From Mucinivorans sp036654415 (lineage in GTDB: Bacteria; Bacteroidota; Bacteroidia; Bacteroidales; Rikenellaceae), in contig JAVVSB010000004.1 of the NCBI GenBank assembly GCA_036654415.1, positions 13,553 through 77,552 on the forward strand: DNA of 64,000 bases, in the 5' to 3' direction. The notes under the pieces were generated by a model. That model ran no database searches and was not told the DNA's origin. It saw only the letters and a program-made list of their open reading frames with translations. Of this stretch, positions 41,992 through 51,311 are shown piece after piece; positions within the stretch are counted from its first letter, which is position 1, and the number at the start of each line of letters is the position of its first letter. The translations under genes were made by a program, and so were the position numbers.

Positions 41992-43380
41992 ATGAACTTT
42001 CAAAGCATAGAACAGACCAAATATATTTCTGTTTGGCAGATGTGTCTTTCTCAGATTAAGAAAAGTACATCTGAGGAGGAGTATGCTCGTTGGTTCCAAC
42101 CAATTGAACCCATTGGCTTCACAAACGATATTTTGCGTTTGAGGGTACCAAGTCAACGCCACTTGCAACACATAGAGCAGAATTTTATTCGCGTCTTGGC
42201 CCCTATCGTTAGAACCAATTTTGGAGTTAAAGCTTCGATTCGTTATGCCGTACCTCAGGAGGACCAATCTGCCTCTATTCGCGGATACAGCACCCAGCCA
42301 GATGTAGCCACAATTAAGAATCCCTTTATTATACCTGGTCTTAAAAAAGTTAAATTTGACTCTCAATTGCGGGCCGAATATAATTTTGATAATTTCATCG
42401 AAGGTAGTTGTAATCGTCTTTTACGTTCGGCAGGCCTTTCGATAAGTGTAAATCCAGGTACAACCAGTTTCAATCCACTATTTATATATGGCAGTTCTGG
42501 TTTGGGTAAGACTCATTTGGCTCAAGCCATAGGCAACGCCACTGTGGCACGTCATGCCAATAGCCGAGTTCTCTATGTGAGTGCCAACCGCTTCCAGTCG
42601 CAATTCCAGTACGCAGCTCACCATGGTGAGCTGAATGATTTCATCAATTTCTATCAGATGATAGACGTGCTTATTATTGATGATATACAGGAGTTAGCAG
42701 GCAAAAGTAAGACTCAAAATATATTTTTTAATATCTTTAACCATCTACATATGTTGGGGAAACAGTTAATTCTAACCTCTGACCGCCCACCAGTGGAACT
42801 AAAAGATATTGAAGAGCGCCTGATAACCCGTTTTAAATGGGGTCTCTCGGGTGAACTCACTCCGCCTGACAAGCAGACACGGACAACAATTTTGCACAGC
42901 AAAATTAAAAACATTCACCTCGAGGTTAGCGAAGAGGTTATCGCCTTTCTTGCGGACAATATTAAGAGCAATGTACGCGAATTAGAGGGGGCACTAACCT
43001 CACTTGAGGCTTACAGTCGCCTGATGGGACAACCATTGAGTATCGATTTAGCACGTCGTGTATTACGAGATATTGTGGAAATTACCACAACAGAGGTAAC
43101 CATAGAATCGATACTAAATTTGGTCAGTAGCCATTTTGGTATTGAATTGCCGATGTTGCTCTCCAAAAAACGGACTCGCGATGTGGCTCAAGCTCGACAG
43201 GTGGCCATGTATTTGTGTAAAAAGCACACAAAAGCAGCCTTAAGTGCTATCGGCAGTGCGGTGGGAGGCAAAAACCATGCAACGGTATTGCATAGTTGCA
43301 AAACCATTGCCGACATTATGGAGACAGACAAAGTTTTAAGCCAAAAAATCCAAGAGATAGAGAGAAAACTGAAATACTAA
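41992..43380 (+). CDS. dnaA: chromosomal replication initiator protein DnaA
   Basis: DnaA binds the origin and opens it for replication. The 462-residue protein starts MNFQSIEQTKYISVWQMC (domain I), with AAA+ motifs YGSSGLGKTHLAQAIGN (Walker A) and VLIIDDIQEL (Walker B), then the domain IV box-binding signature GGKNHATVLHSCKT near the C-terminus. I chose ATG 41992 over an in-frame ATG at 41926 that lies on the -7-like box. It ends at a long bidirectional hairpin. Confidence 0.96.
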   Translation: MNFQSIEQTKYISVWQMCLSQIKKSTSEEEYARWFQPIEPIGFTNDILRLRVPSQRHLQHIEQNFIRVLAPIVRTNFGVKASIRYAVPQEDQSASIRGYSTQPDVATIKNPFIIPGLKKVKFDSQLRAEYNFDNFIEGSCNRLLRSAGLSISVNPGTTSFNPLFIYGSSGLGKTHLAQAIGNATVARHANSRVLYVSANRFQSQFQYAAHHGELNDFINFYQMIDVLIIDDIQELAGKSKTQNIFFNIFNHLHMLGKQLILTSDRPPVELKDIEERLITRFKWGLSGELTPPDKQTRTTILHSKIKNIHLEVSEEVIAFLADNIKSNVRELEGALTSLEAYSRLMGQPLSIDLARRVLRDIVEITTTEVTIESILNLVSSHFGIELPMLLSKKRTRDVAQARQVAMYLCKKHTKAALSAIGSAVGGKNHATVLHSCKTIADIMETDKVLSQKIQEIERKLKY

Positions 43381-43423
43381 ACAAAGAGCGAAGCTACCTC
43401 AGAAAGGTAGCTTCGCTCTTTGT
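43381..43423. terminator. bidirectional terminator between dnaA and SDR
   Basis: A perfect 19-bp stem (43381-43399 with 43405-43423; core GAGCGAAGCTACCT) with loop CAGAA serves the convergent dnaA and rnf/SDR transcripts, and touches the stop codon of the SDR. Confidence 0.9.
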
Positions 43424-44232
43424 TAGAGCTTATAAAATGTTCGTACCACCCACTGCACAATAGGACTTGGTAATAGACATTTACATTTAGCAAAAACTAC
43501 TTGGTCAAAACGCCCCACTTTAGTACGCAATCTGGGGTTTCGACAGTTAACCAATTTACATATTGCACGTCCAAGTTTTTCGGGAGGCGAACCATTATTT
43601 TCAGCATCCTCTATGATTTTCATCGTTTGGAGAAAAGTCTGACTGTAATCTTCGTTGGCCACAGTAAGCTCTGATACTCGACGATTAGCCGTAAAGTTGG
43701 TACTAAAGTCGCCTGGCTCCACAAGACATACTTTTATGCCAAACGGTTTAACCTCGACCGATAGAGCTTCGCTATAGCCCTCGATGGCAAATTTAGAGGC
43801 CGAGTAAAAACCCTGAAAAGGGACAGCAATAACCCCAGCAATAGAGCTAATATTAATAATACGCCCAGAGCGAGCCTGACGCATATATGGCAACACAGCT
43901 TTGCACACGTTGACTACTCCCATAAAATTGGTACCCATCTGCAGTAAAATCTCCTGTTCCGAAGCTAATTCAATAGCTCCACTAATCCCCACCCCTGCAT
44001 TATTGATGAGCACATCAATATGACCTTGCTCAGCCATAATACGTTCCACGACATTGGAGACCATCCCCTGCTGGGTAACATCCATCTCCAACATCTTAAC
44101 ATTATTGATAGGTACGGAAATGTTTTTTCTACTCGTTCCATAAACGACGTGCCCATGAGAACTGAGCATTGCGGCACAAATCTTGCCGAAGCCCGATGAG
44201 GCTCCGGTAATTAAAATGACTTTATGTTCCAT
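43423..44232 (-). CDS. SDR-family oxidoreductase at the end of the rnf operon
   Basis: The 269-residue classical SDR has LITGASSGFG (about 6-15), NNAG (about 82-85), the INISSIAG Ser and catalytic YSASK (about 149-153). It resembles the SDR subgroup with retinol-dehydrogenase-like annotation; the true substrate is unknown. It is 28 nt downstream of rnfA on the same strand, so it is probably co-transcribed with the Rnf complex. Confidence 0.9.
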   Translation of the reverse strand: MEHKVILITGASSGFGKICAAMLSSHGHVVYGTSRKNISVPINNVKMLEMDVTQQGMVSNVVERIMAEQGHIDVLINNAGVGISGAIELASEQEILLQMGTNFMGVVNVCKAVLPYMRQARSGRIINISSIAGVIAVPFQGFYSASKFAIEGYSEALSVEVKPFGIKVCLVEPGDFSTNFTANRRVSELTVANEDYSQTFLQTMKIIEDAENNGSPPEKLGRAICKLVNCRNPRLRTKVGRFDQVVFAKCKCLLPSPIVQWVVRTFYKL

Positions 44233-44260
44233 TTTAATTAATTATTTAACCATGTAAATT

Positions 44261-44833
44261 TTATACCAACCCCGAAAAGCCCATAAAAGCCATCGCCAAC
44301 AGGCCAGCCGTGATAAGCGAAATAGGCACACCACGCATAGCCTTAGGCAGCTCCGTAAGCTCCAACTTTTCGCGCAAACCTGCAAAAAGCACCAAAGCTA
44401 AAGTAAAGCCTATGGCCGTGGAACAAGCAAAGACAACGCTCTGCAAAAGATTATACTCTTTCTGAACAAGTAGAATAGCCACACCCAGCACAGCACAGTT
44501 AGTGGTAATAAGCGGCAAGAAAATCCCTAAAGCCCCATATAAAGCTGGACTAACTTTTTTGAGCATAATCTCCACCATTTGAACCAAAGCAGCTATCACT
44601 AAAATAAAGACAATAGTCTGCATATACTCTATCCCCAATGGAACCAATACACCATACTGCAACAGATAGACCACCACCGAGGAGACTGTCAGCACAAAAG
44701 TTACAGCCATACCCATACCCAACGAAGTACTGACTTTGGTCGACACACCAAGAAAGGGACATATCCCTAAGAACTGCGCCAGAATAATATTATTTACAAA
44801 TATTGCGGCAATAATAATCACAAAATATTCCAT
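44261..44833 (-). CDS. rnfA: Rnf complex subunit RnfA
   Basis: RnfA is one of the two homologous six-helix membrane subunits of the Rnf complex, which couples ferredoxin:NAD+ oxidoreduction to ion pumping. The 190-residue protein has the family motif NNIILAQFLGICPFLGVS (about 14-31) and the internal repeat TNCAVLGVAIL, each with a conserved Cys thought to bind an Fe-S cluster at the pseudo-twofold axis. It follows rnfE after 4 nt. Confidence 0.96.
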   Translation of the reverse strand: MEYFVIIIAAIFVNNIILAQFLGICPFLGVSTKVSTSLGMGMAVTFVLTVSSVVVYLLQYGVLVPLGIEYMQTIVFILVIAALVQMVEIMLKKVSPALYGALGIFLPLITTNCAVLGVAILLVQKEYNLLQSVVFACSTAIGFTLALVLFAGLREKLELTELPKAMRGVPISLITAGLLAMAFMGFSGLV

Positions 44834-44837
44834 ATCT

Positions 44838-45431
44838 TCAACGTAATTTAGCGGTTAACTTATTGAATATCACAAGTAGATACCCCAGTGCAAGAAAAGC
44901 TCCTGGAGCCAAAACAAAAATTAGAATACCATCCATTCCATCGGGTAGGAACTTCATCCCAAAGAATGAGCCGCCCCCCAAAGCCTCTCGAACGGCACCA
45001 AGCAAAGTTAATGAAAGCGTAAAACCAATACCTATACCTAAACCATCAATGGCCGAACTGACCACATTATTTTTACAGGCAAAGGCTTCAGCACGTCCCA
45101 AAATAATACAATTGACTACAATGAGTGGAATAAAAACCCCTAATGTAGTATATATTTCAGGTAAATAGGCCTCCATAACCAATTGCACTACGGTCACAAA
45201 AGAGGCAATAATAACAATAAAGCTGGGTATGCGCACCTTGGCTGGAATCACATTTTTGACCAACGAAATGGCAATATTACTCATCACCAATACAAAAAGC
45301 GTCGCAGCCCCCATTCCAAAACCATTAATGGCCGAGGTGGTAGTACCCAATGTAGGACACATACCAAGTAGGAGCACAAAGGTGGGATTATCCTTGATAA
45401 TACCCTTCGAAAAATTTTTCCACTGATTCAT
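44838..45431 (-). CDS. rnfE: Rnf complex subunit RnfE
   Basis: The 197-residue membrane protein is homologous to RnfA and forms the other half of the membrane core. It shows NPTFVLLLGMCPTLGTTTSA (about 15-34) and VNCIILGRAEAFA, each with the conserved Cys. It starts 14 nt after rnfG. The GLGIGIGFTLSLTLLGAVREALG segment, which precedes the last helices, is typical of RnfE/NqrD. Confidence 0.96.
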   Translation of the reverse strand: MNQWKNFSKGIIKDNPTFVLLLGMCPTLGTTTSAINGFGMGAATLFVLVMSNIAISLVKNVIPAKVRIPSFIVIIASFVTVVQLVMEAYLPEIYTTLGVFIPLIVVNCIILGRAEAFACKNNVVSSAIDGLGIGIGFTLSLTLLGAVREALGGGSFFGMKFLPDGMDGILIFVLAPGAFLALGYLLVIFNKLTAKLR

Positions 45432-45445
45432 CTTCTTTTCAGTTA

Positions 45446-46018
45446 TTAAGAGTTGGCCTTAAGGTCGTTAAAAATTTTGGCAGCACGTTCTAAGGCATCA
45501 CAATAGGCCCGCGAGCTAATAGTCGAGGCTGTAATGGCATCCACATCACCACCATCCTTGGTGACCAAGAGTTGGAACTCAGACGGATTTTTGCCCTCGA
45601 ACTGTACCGAGAAATCAGATTTTGCTTTATCTATCTTATCTCCCAAACCTGGGGTCTCTTTATGTTCAATAACTGAAATTTTATTGATGGTGCCATCTAT
45701 TAACATTCCAACCATAAGTGACATTTGACCACCAAAACCTTTTTTGCTAAAGGTCTCGATTGCATAACCAATTATCTTTTTACCGCTCTTAGCAGGATAA
45801 ATATTAATAGTTTGTCCATCAACGGATTTAGTGAGTTTTTCGGCAGCTGGGTCGTTGTCGAACGATGGCATTACATCGGCAATGGCTACGTTTATCTTAT
45901 CTGTTTTGGCTTGTGCAATTGGTGACTTGGTAAGTATAAAGACTCCAGCCACTGCGCCTGAGGCCACAAGGGTAATGATACCCAAAACCAAAACCATATT
46001 TTTTAATGTACTTTTCAT
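45446..46018 (-). CDS. rnfG: Rnf complex subunit RnfG (covalent FMN)
   Basis: RnfG is a periplasmic FMN-bearing subunit anchored by one N-terminal helix (about 9-30). The 190-residue protein carries the FMN-binding domain with the site DAITASTISSRA (about 165-176), where the Thr of AST is the expected FMN attachment point; the more usual form is SGAT. No ApbE flavin transferase is in the window. It lies 16 nt after rnfD. Confidence 0.94.
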   Translation of the reverse strand: MKSTLKNMVLVLGIITLVASGAVAGVFILTKSPIAQAKTDKINVAIADVMPSFDNDPAAEKLTKSVDGQTINIYPAKSGKKIIGYAIETFSKKGFGGQMSLMVGMLIDGTINKISVIEHKETPGLGDKIDKAKSDFSVQFEGKNPSEFQLLVTKDGGDVDAITASTISSRAYCDALERAAKIFNDLKANS

Positions 46019-46034
46019 GATATTCTATTTTTTA

Positions 46035-46991
46035 TTAGGCAAAACGTTTAGGCTTAATATACATATTAATTAGGGGCACACACGCATTCATAATGAGAAT
46101 GGCAAAAGATATCCCTTCAGGATAAGCTCCCCAAACGCGAATCAGTATTGTGATGATACCGATTCCAACTCCAAAGACCATCTGGCCAACCCTACTCATA
46201 GGTGAACTAACATAATCTGTAGCCATGAAAATAGCCCCCAACAGAGCACCACCAGCAAAAAGATGGAATAGAGGATTCATAAACTCTTCGGGGTTGATAA
46301 GCCACAAAATGGTAGAAAATAGAGCCATAGACCCAAGGGTAAATACTGGTATTTCCCAAGTTATCACCCTACGAACCAAAAGATACAGACCACCTATAAT
46401 CAACAGTACACCAGCAATTTCGCCCAAAGAACCATCCTTAAAACCAAGTATCATCCCTTGCAAATCAATCGATGGCATAATTTGGCTCACAGATTGCCCT
46501 TTAGAGAGTGCCTCTTTGACAAAAGCCAAAGGGGTGGCCCCTGTAACTGCATCCAAGCCTGCCGTATCAGGGAAAACGGTCATCTGCACAGGGAACGAAA
46601 TCAACAGAAATACACGCCCTACAAGGGCTGGGTTAAAGAGATTTTTACCCAGGCCACCAAAACTCATCTTACCGATGCCCATGGCCACCAGCGACCCCAA
46701 AATCACCAACCACGGTGAAATCTCAGCTGGCAGATTAAATGCCAACAACATCCCAGTAACCGCGGCCGACCAATCGGTTAGAGAGTTAGATTGTTTTAAC
46801 AAAAATTTGCCAATAAACCATTCAAAAAACATACAGCTAATAACTGCTAATACAGTTACGCTCAAGGCATTAAAGCCATACATCACAAGCGAAAACCCAA
46901 GTGCAGGCAAGAGAGCTATTACCACATCGCGCATGATACGCTTGGTACTATCGCCACTATGCAAGTGAGGTGAAGGTGAAACGATTTTCAT
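46035..46991 (-). CDS. rnfD: Rnf complex subunit RnfD (covalent FMN)
   Basis: The 318-residue polytopic protein is the NqrB/RnfD-type subunit. It has about nine or ten helices and the flavinylation motif DAVTGATPLAF (about 157-167; Thr of GATPL). The N-terminal SPHLHSGDSTKRIMRDV segment and the GLGKNLFNPALVGRVFLL stretch are family hallmarks. It starts 17 nt after rnfC. Confidence 0.96.
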   Translation of the reverse strand: MKIVSPSPHLHSGDSTKRIMRDVVIALLPALGFSLVMYGFNALSVTVLAVISCMFFEWFIGKFLLKQSNSLTDWSAAVTGMLLAFNLPAEISPWLVILGSLVAMGIGKMSFGGLGKNLFNPALVGRVFLLISFPVQMTVFPDTAGLDAVTGATPLAFVKEALSKGQSVSQIMPSIDLQGMILGFKDGSLGEIAGVLLIIGGLYLLVRRVITWEIPVFTLGSMALFSTILWLINPEEFMNPLFHLFAGGALLGAIFMATDYVSSPMSRVGQMVFGVGIGIITILIRVWGAYPEGISFAILIMNACVPLINMYIKPKRFA

Positions 46992-47008
46992 AATTATTAA
47001 TATATATT

Positions 47009-48343
47009 CTATTTTCTACTACGTATTATACTCATTGTCTGTGTTTTACCTAGTCTAATATAGTCCAGCAAAGGCAACGAAGCAGGACAAGTGTAGGCAC
47101 AACAACCACACTCTATACAATCGGTGATACGTTCTACCTCAAGTCTATCCCAAAGTGTCGCCTTACTAATTTTAAACAACAAATATGGCTCAAGCCCCAT
47201 GGGGCAGACCTGGGTACATTTAGAACACGAAATACATGAAGAGGCCTTGGCACGCACAGCCTCCTTAGCACTCATCATTAAAATACCAGAAGTTCCCTTA
47301 GTAACAGGACTTTCGACATTACTCATCGCACGCCCCATCATTGGCCCTCCATTGATAATTTTACCCGTATGGTATGGTTCCCCCCCACAATATTCTATCA
47401 GATGACTAATCGGAGTACCAATTCTAACTTGCAGATTACGAGGCTCGGCCAAATGCTTACCCGTAACAGTAACTACCCTATCCACCAATGGACGATTTTT
47501 TTGGACAGCCTGGTAAATGGCATAAATAGTCCCAACATTTTGCACCACGGCCCCAACCTCAATAGGCAGACAACCACTTGGAACTTTTAGTCCACTAATG
47601 GCTTCAATAAGCTGTTTTTCACCACCTTGTGGGTATTGTACTTTAAGAGGTACGACCTCCACCCCATCAGAGGCTTTACTTTGAAGAATTGCAATGGCAT
47701 CTGGCTTATTATTTTCGATACCTATACAACATCTAGTAACGCCCAAAGCACGCATAACAATATGGCAACCGACCATAATTTCATCAGCTCTCTCCAACAT
47801 CAATCTATGGTCAGCTGTTAAATATGGTTCGCACTCAACACCATTGACAATCAATATCTCCGCTGTTTTACCAGCAGGAATCCCTAATTTAACTTGAGTA
47901 GGGAAAGTGGCACCACCCAAGCCTACAATACCGGCTTGAGCCACTTTGTCTATAATCTCTTTAGGCTCAAGGGTACACTCATTAACCAATGTGTCACTTA
48001 TGTCTACATCCGCCTTCCACTCATCACCTTCAACCGTAATCACTACGGCCATCTTACGGACTCCGCCACCATCCATTGCCATATCCACCGATGCGACTGT
48101 ACCACTGACCGAACTATGTACGTTGGCTGACACAAAACCACCAGAGGCTGCTATCAAATCACCAACAAGCACCTTGTCACCTTTTTTAACGGTAGGTTTG
48201 GCTGGTGCCCCGATATGTTGAGAGGTGAAAATGGTCACACTTTCGGGTAGAGGCATCTGCTCGATGGCCTTATCCCGCGAGAGTTTATAATCATGTGGGT
48301 GTATTCCACCAAGACTAAATGTTTTCATTAATATCTTTTCCAT
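47009..48343 (-). CDS. rnfC: Rnf complex subunit RnfC
   Basis: RnfC is the peripheral NADH/FMN and Fe-S subunit on the cytosolic side. The 444-residue protein has the N-terminal GGIHPHDYK domain, the NAD/FMN-binding GLGGATFPTQVKL (about 140-152), the SLBB-like domain and two C-terminal [4Fe-4S] motifs: CISCSKCTQVCP and CIECGCCAYTCP (about 372-420). It lacks the long Ala/Lys-rich tail of gammaproteobacterial RnfC. Confidence 0.96.
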   Translation of the reverse strand: MEKILMKTFSLGGIHPHDYKLSRDKAIEQMPLPESVTIFTSQHIGAPAKPTVKKGDKVLVGDLIAASGGFVSANVHSSVSGTVASVDMAMDGGGVRKMAVVITVEGDEWKADVDISDTLVNECTLEPKEIIDKVAQAGIVGLGGATFPTQVKLGIPAGKTAEILIVNGVECEPYLTADHRLMLERADEIMVGCHIVMRALGVTRCCIGIENNKPDAIAILQSKASDGVEVVPLKVQYPQGGEKQLIEAISGLKVPSGCLPIEVGAVVQNVGTIYAIYQAVQKNRPLVDRVVTVTGKHLAEPRNLQVRIGTPISHLIEYCGGEPYHTGKIINGGPMMGRAMSNVESPVTKGTSGILMMSAKEAVRAKASSCISCSKCTQVCPMGLEPYLLFKISKATLWDRLEVERITDCIECGCCAYTCPASLPLLDYIRLGKTQTMSIIRSRK

Positions 48344-48346
48344 AAT

Positions 48347-49201
48347 TTAAACGGTTTTTACAGCTTCTTCAACTGTTTTTTTAGGTGGGAAACCCACCTC
48401 TATAATTGCTCCTGTGGGGCATTCAACAACGCATTTACGACACAAACGGCATTTTTCTGTATCAATATAGGCCAGATTATTTTCCAAAGTGATGGCCTCA
48501 AAAGCACACGCCTTAACACACTTACCGCAACCAATACAGGCCGATAGACAAGCACGACGAGCCTGAGCCCCTTTGTCTTTATTGATACAGCTCACAAAAA
48601 TACGCCTACCCTTAGGCCCTTTTTTACGAAGCTCTATAACCATCTTTGGACAAGCCTTTACACACGCACCACAAGCCGTACATTTATCGGCATCCACCTC
48701 TGGCAGGCCCGTATCTGGATTAATCTTAATGGCTCCAAACTTACACGCCACCACGCAATCTCCTTTACCCAAACACCCCCAAGTACAACCTGTTTCACCT
48801 CCATAAAGAGCTGCCTCAACGGCACATGATTGCGCTCCATTGAACACACTAGTGTGCGAACATTGGCAAAAACTACCTGCACAACGAACCACAGCAACAG
48901 TAGGTTCTTTCTCTGGTACAGCCTTACCCAACAACGTGGCCACAGCCTGCATAGTAGGAGCTCCACCCACTGGACAATAGAGCGACGAAATATCATCCTG
49001 CTCCACCAAAGCAGTAGCCATACCACGACAGCCTGGAAAACCACAACCGCCACAGTTAGCCCCTGGCAATAATGCCTCGCTCTCATCAATTCGAGGGTCT
49101 TCGTACACTTTAAATTTTTGAGCCACTACATATAGTATAATGGCCGATACCAAGCCTAATGCCACTAAAACGGCAATGGTGTAAATTAATGTTTCGTTCA
49201 T
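48347..49201 (-). CDS. rnfB: Rnf complex subunit RnfB
   Basis: RnfB is the ferredoxin-type entry subunit. The 284-residue protein has one N-terminal helix (about 5-26), a GANCGGCGFPGC domain (about 47-58) for a first Fe-S cluster and several [4Fe-4S] motifs further on, such as CTACGACVKACP, CIGCGKCVKAC and CRLCRKCVVECP. This multi-cluster form, longer than the two-cluster E. coli RsxB, is typical of Bacteroidales and clostridial-type Rnf. It overlaps rseC by 4 nt. Confidence 0.96.
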   Translation of the reverse strand: MNETLIYTIAVLVALGLVSAIILYVVAQKFKVYEDPRIDESEALLPGANCGGCGFPGCRGMATALVEQDDISSLYCPVGGAPTMQAVATLLGKAVPEKEPTVAVVRCAGSFCQCSHTSVFNGAQSCAVEAALYGGETGCTWGCLGKGDCVVACKFGAIKINPDTGLPEVDADKCTACGACVKACPKMVIELRKKGPKGRRIFVSCINKDKGAQARRACLSACIGCGKCVKACAFEAITLENNLAYIDTEKCRLCRKCVVECPTGAIIEVGFPPKKTVEEAVKTV

Positions 49202-49605
49202 AGTATAGTAATTGTTATCTCGCTACTAATTTTATCTCTAAACAATCGTAATATCAAGAAATAGAGTCCCACCATAATTAATGTCACAACGCCAGAGAGT
49301 ATCTCGCTCACTGTAAATGCCTGGCAAATAAACAAAACAGCCACAACCAAGACCACTGGAAAAAAGTAGGCCAAAAGAGTGGCCCAAAGCCCCATTGAGC
49401 GGCTTATACTCAGTTCCACAGTCTGTCCTATTTCGTGTGGCATAGAGTCGTTCACCACAGTCACTTTTCGCGATACAGCACCCGAGGCGCACATTTTTTT
49501 TGCTTGACAAGTTCCGCATGACTCGTGTGTACACAACTCTAAAACAATCACCTGCGGGGTAATTGCGACAATTGTGGCATTTTGAATCAAGTTGTTTTTT
49601 GACAT
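49198..49605 (-). CDS. rseC: RseC/MucC-family membrane protein (SoxR reducing system)
   Basis: The 135-residue protein has an N-terminal Cys-rich segment (CTHESCGTCQAKKMC, about 25-39) and two membrane helices (about 73-115), the RseC architecture. RseC is linked to Rnf/Rsx in the reduction of SoxR and to sigma-E control in enterobacteria; in Bacteroidota it regularly precedes rnfB. Its ATG lies 8 nt after a -7 box. It heads the seven-gene rseC-rnfBCDGEA run, with the SDR gene following. Confidence 0.92.
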   Translation of the reverse strand: MSKNNLIQNATIVAITPQVIVLELCTHESCGTCQAKKMCASGAVSRKVTVVNDSMPHEIGQTVELSISRSMGLWATLLAYFFPVVLVVAVLFICQAFTVSEILSGVVTLIMVGLYFLILRLFRDKISSEITITIL

Positions 49606-49613
49606 ACTGTTTA

Positions 49614-49621
49614 CAAAGTTA
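49614..49621 (-). promoter_or_regulatory. -7 promoter element for rseC-rnf
   Basis: On the minus strand TAACTTTG (TAnnTTTG) ends 8 nt before the rseC ATG, so the leader is expected to be a few bases only. An imperfect TAACTTTA faces nadB at 49634-49641. Confidence 0.55.
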
Positions 49622-49662
49622 CAAAAAAACTCTTAACTTTACCACATATAATTATCATTTTT

Positions 49663-51228
49663 ATGAATAGAAGTTGTGATTTTTTGGTTATTGGTAGTGG
49701 CATAGCTGGTTTAAGTTACGCCCTCAAGGTGGCCGACCATGGCAAAGTGGTCATCGTCACCAAATCCACCATCCAGCAAGCCAACACTCATTATGCTCAA
49801 GGTGGCATTGCCAGTGTGACCGACCCTTTGGTGGATTCACCCGAGCAACACATTGTGGATACAATGGTTTGCGGTTCAGGTAAGAACAACCGTCAGGTTG
49901 TGGAATTAGTGGTGGATAAAGCTCCAGAACAGATTCGCCAATTGGTGGATTGGGGGGTGGATTTCGACCGCAAAAGTGATGGCAGTTACTCCTTAGCCCG
50001 TGAGGGCGGACATACACAGAGCCGTATACTACACCACAAAGATTTTACTGGGGCTGAAATAGAACAGCACCTAGCCGAAAGAGTCATGGCAAACCCTAAT
50101 ATTGAGGTATTGGAGTACCATTTTGCCGTTGACCTACTCACTCAGCACCACCTTGGTAAATTGGTCAAGCGTTCGATTCCTGGTACAGAATGTTATGGAG
50201 CCTATGTTTTGAACCTGAAAAAGAAAGAGGTTTTTACCTTTCTGGCCAAGGTAACCATTCTAGCCACTGGTGGTGTGGGTAATATTTATCATACCACCAC
50301 TAATCCTACAGTAGCCACAGGCGATGGCATAGCCTTAGCTCACCGAGCCAAGGCCATTATCGAGGATATGGAATTTATACAGTTTCACCCAACCTCACTT
50401 TTCAATCCGCCAGAGCGTCCATCATTTCTTATCTCCGAAGCTTTACGTGGTTATGGAGGCATTTTGCGCACACGAGAGGGTGTCGATTTTATGCACAAAT
50501 ACCACCCCATGGGGTCACTGGCCCCTCGCGATATAACAGCACGCAGCATTGATACCGAGCTTAAAATATCAGGCGACGACTACCTCTTTGTTGACGTGAC
50601 TCACAAAGATGCACAAACCACTAAGGAACAGTTTCCGAGTATTTATCAAAAATGCCTCTCCATAGGCATTGATATCACCAAAGATTGGATTCCTATTGTA
50701 CCTGCGGCTCACTTCTGTTGTGGGGGGGTGAAGGTTGACCTTAACGGTCAAACCTCTATCAACCGTCTTTACGCCATAGGCGAGACAGCCTCGACTGGGC
50801 TACATGGAGCCAACCGTTTAGCATCCAACTCACTTATTGAGGCCATTGTCTTTGCCGACCAAGCAGCCAACGACTCGATAAAAAAACTACCTAAATACAG
50901 TCTCCAGCAAGGGCTCCCAGATTGGGATATAAAAGGCACTTCACACCCCGAAGAGATGGTGCTTATCACTCAAAGCCACAAAGAGGTACAACAAATTATG
51001 AGCTATTATGTGGGCATAGTGCGTTCCAACATCCGCCTTGAACGCGCTTTTCACCGTCTACAGATTATCCACCAAGAGACCGAACACCTCTACCGCCACT
51101 CTACCCTTTCGGGGCCACTGTGCGAACTGCGTAACATGGTTGCCGTTGGTTATCTGGTAATCAAACAGGCTCAGATGCAACATGAGAGCGTGGGACTCCA
51201 CTTTTCATTGGACTACCCTGCCGAATAA
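49663..51228 (+). CDS. nadB: L-aspartate oxidase
   Basis: NadB oxidises L-aspartate to iminoaspartate, the first step of de novo NAD synthesis; fumarate can be the acceptor in anaerobes. The 521-residue flavoprotein has the FAD motif VIGSGIAGLSYAL (about 10-22), the substrate motifs HYAQGG, REGGHTQSRILH (about 120-131), FIQFHPTSLF and GETASTGLHGANRLASNSL near the C-terminal part. NadA and NadC are not in the window. It is divergent from rseC-rnf. Confidence 0.96.
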   Translation: MNRSCDFLVIGSGIAGLSYALKVADHGKVVIVTKSTIQQANTHYAQGGIASVTDPLVDSPEQHIVDTMVCGSGKNNRQVVELVVDKAPEQIRQLVDWGVDFDRKSDGSYSLAREGGHTQSRILHHKDFTGAEIEQHLAERVMANPNIEVLEYHFAVDLLTQHHLGKLVKRSIPGTECYGAYVLNLKKKEVFTFLAKVTILATGGVGNIYHTTTNPTVATGDGIALAHRAKAIIEDMEFIQFHPTSLFNPPERPSFLISEALRGYGGILRTREGVDFMHKYHPMGSLAPRDITARSIDTELKISGDDYLFVDVTHKDAQTTKEQFPSIYQKCLSIGIDITKDWIPIVPAAHFCCGGVKVDLNGQTSINRLYAIGETASTGLHGANRLASNSLIEAIVFADQAANDSIKKLPKYSLQQGLPDWDIKGTSHPEEMVLITQSHKEVQQIMSYYVGIVRSNIRLERAFHRLQIIHQETEHLYRHSTLSGPLCELRNMVAVGYLVIKQAQMQHESVGLHFSLDYPAE

Positions 51229-51234
51229 TAGCCT

Positions 51235-51311
51235 CCTGGGTCAAAAGAACAGTAAGGCCTCTCACTACTAAAATTTAGTAGTGAGAGGCCTTACTGTTCT
51301 TTTGACCTAGG
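51235..51311. terminator. very long perfect hairpin between nadB and Ca2+-ATPase
   Basis: Bases 51235-51272 and 51274-51311 form an inverted repeat of 38 bp around a single central A (51273), with one G-U pair; the inner 34 bp are exact. The core reads AGTAAGGCCTCTCACTACTA. It lies between two convergent genes and is probably a bidirectional terminator, but is much longer than needed. Confidence 0.85.

Noticed and set aside
46225..46968. 247-codon open frame on the plus strand opposite rnfD
   Set aside because: It is a low-complexity, Pro/Lys/Asn-rich translation with no recognisable domain, fully antisense to a clear rnfD. It is an artefact of codon bias.
50722..50728. G7 run in nadB as a phase-variation tract
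   Set aside because: Seven G encode conserved Gly residues (CCGGVK region) of the enzyme and the run is too short to stand out.
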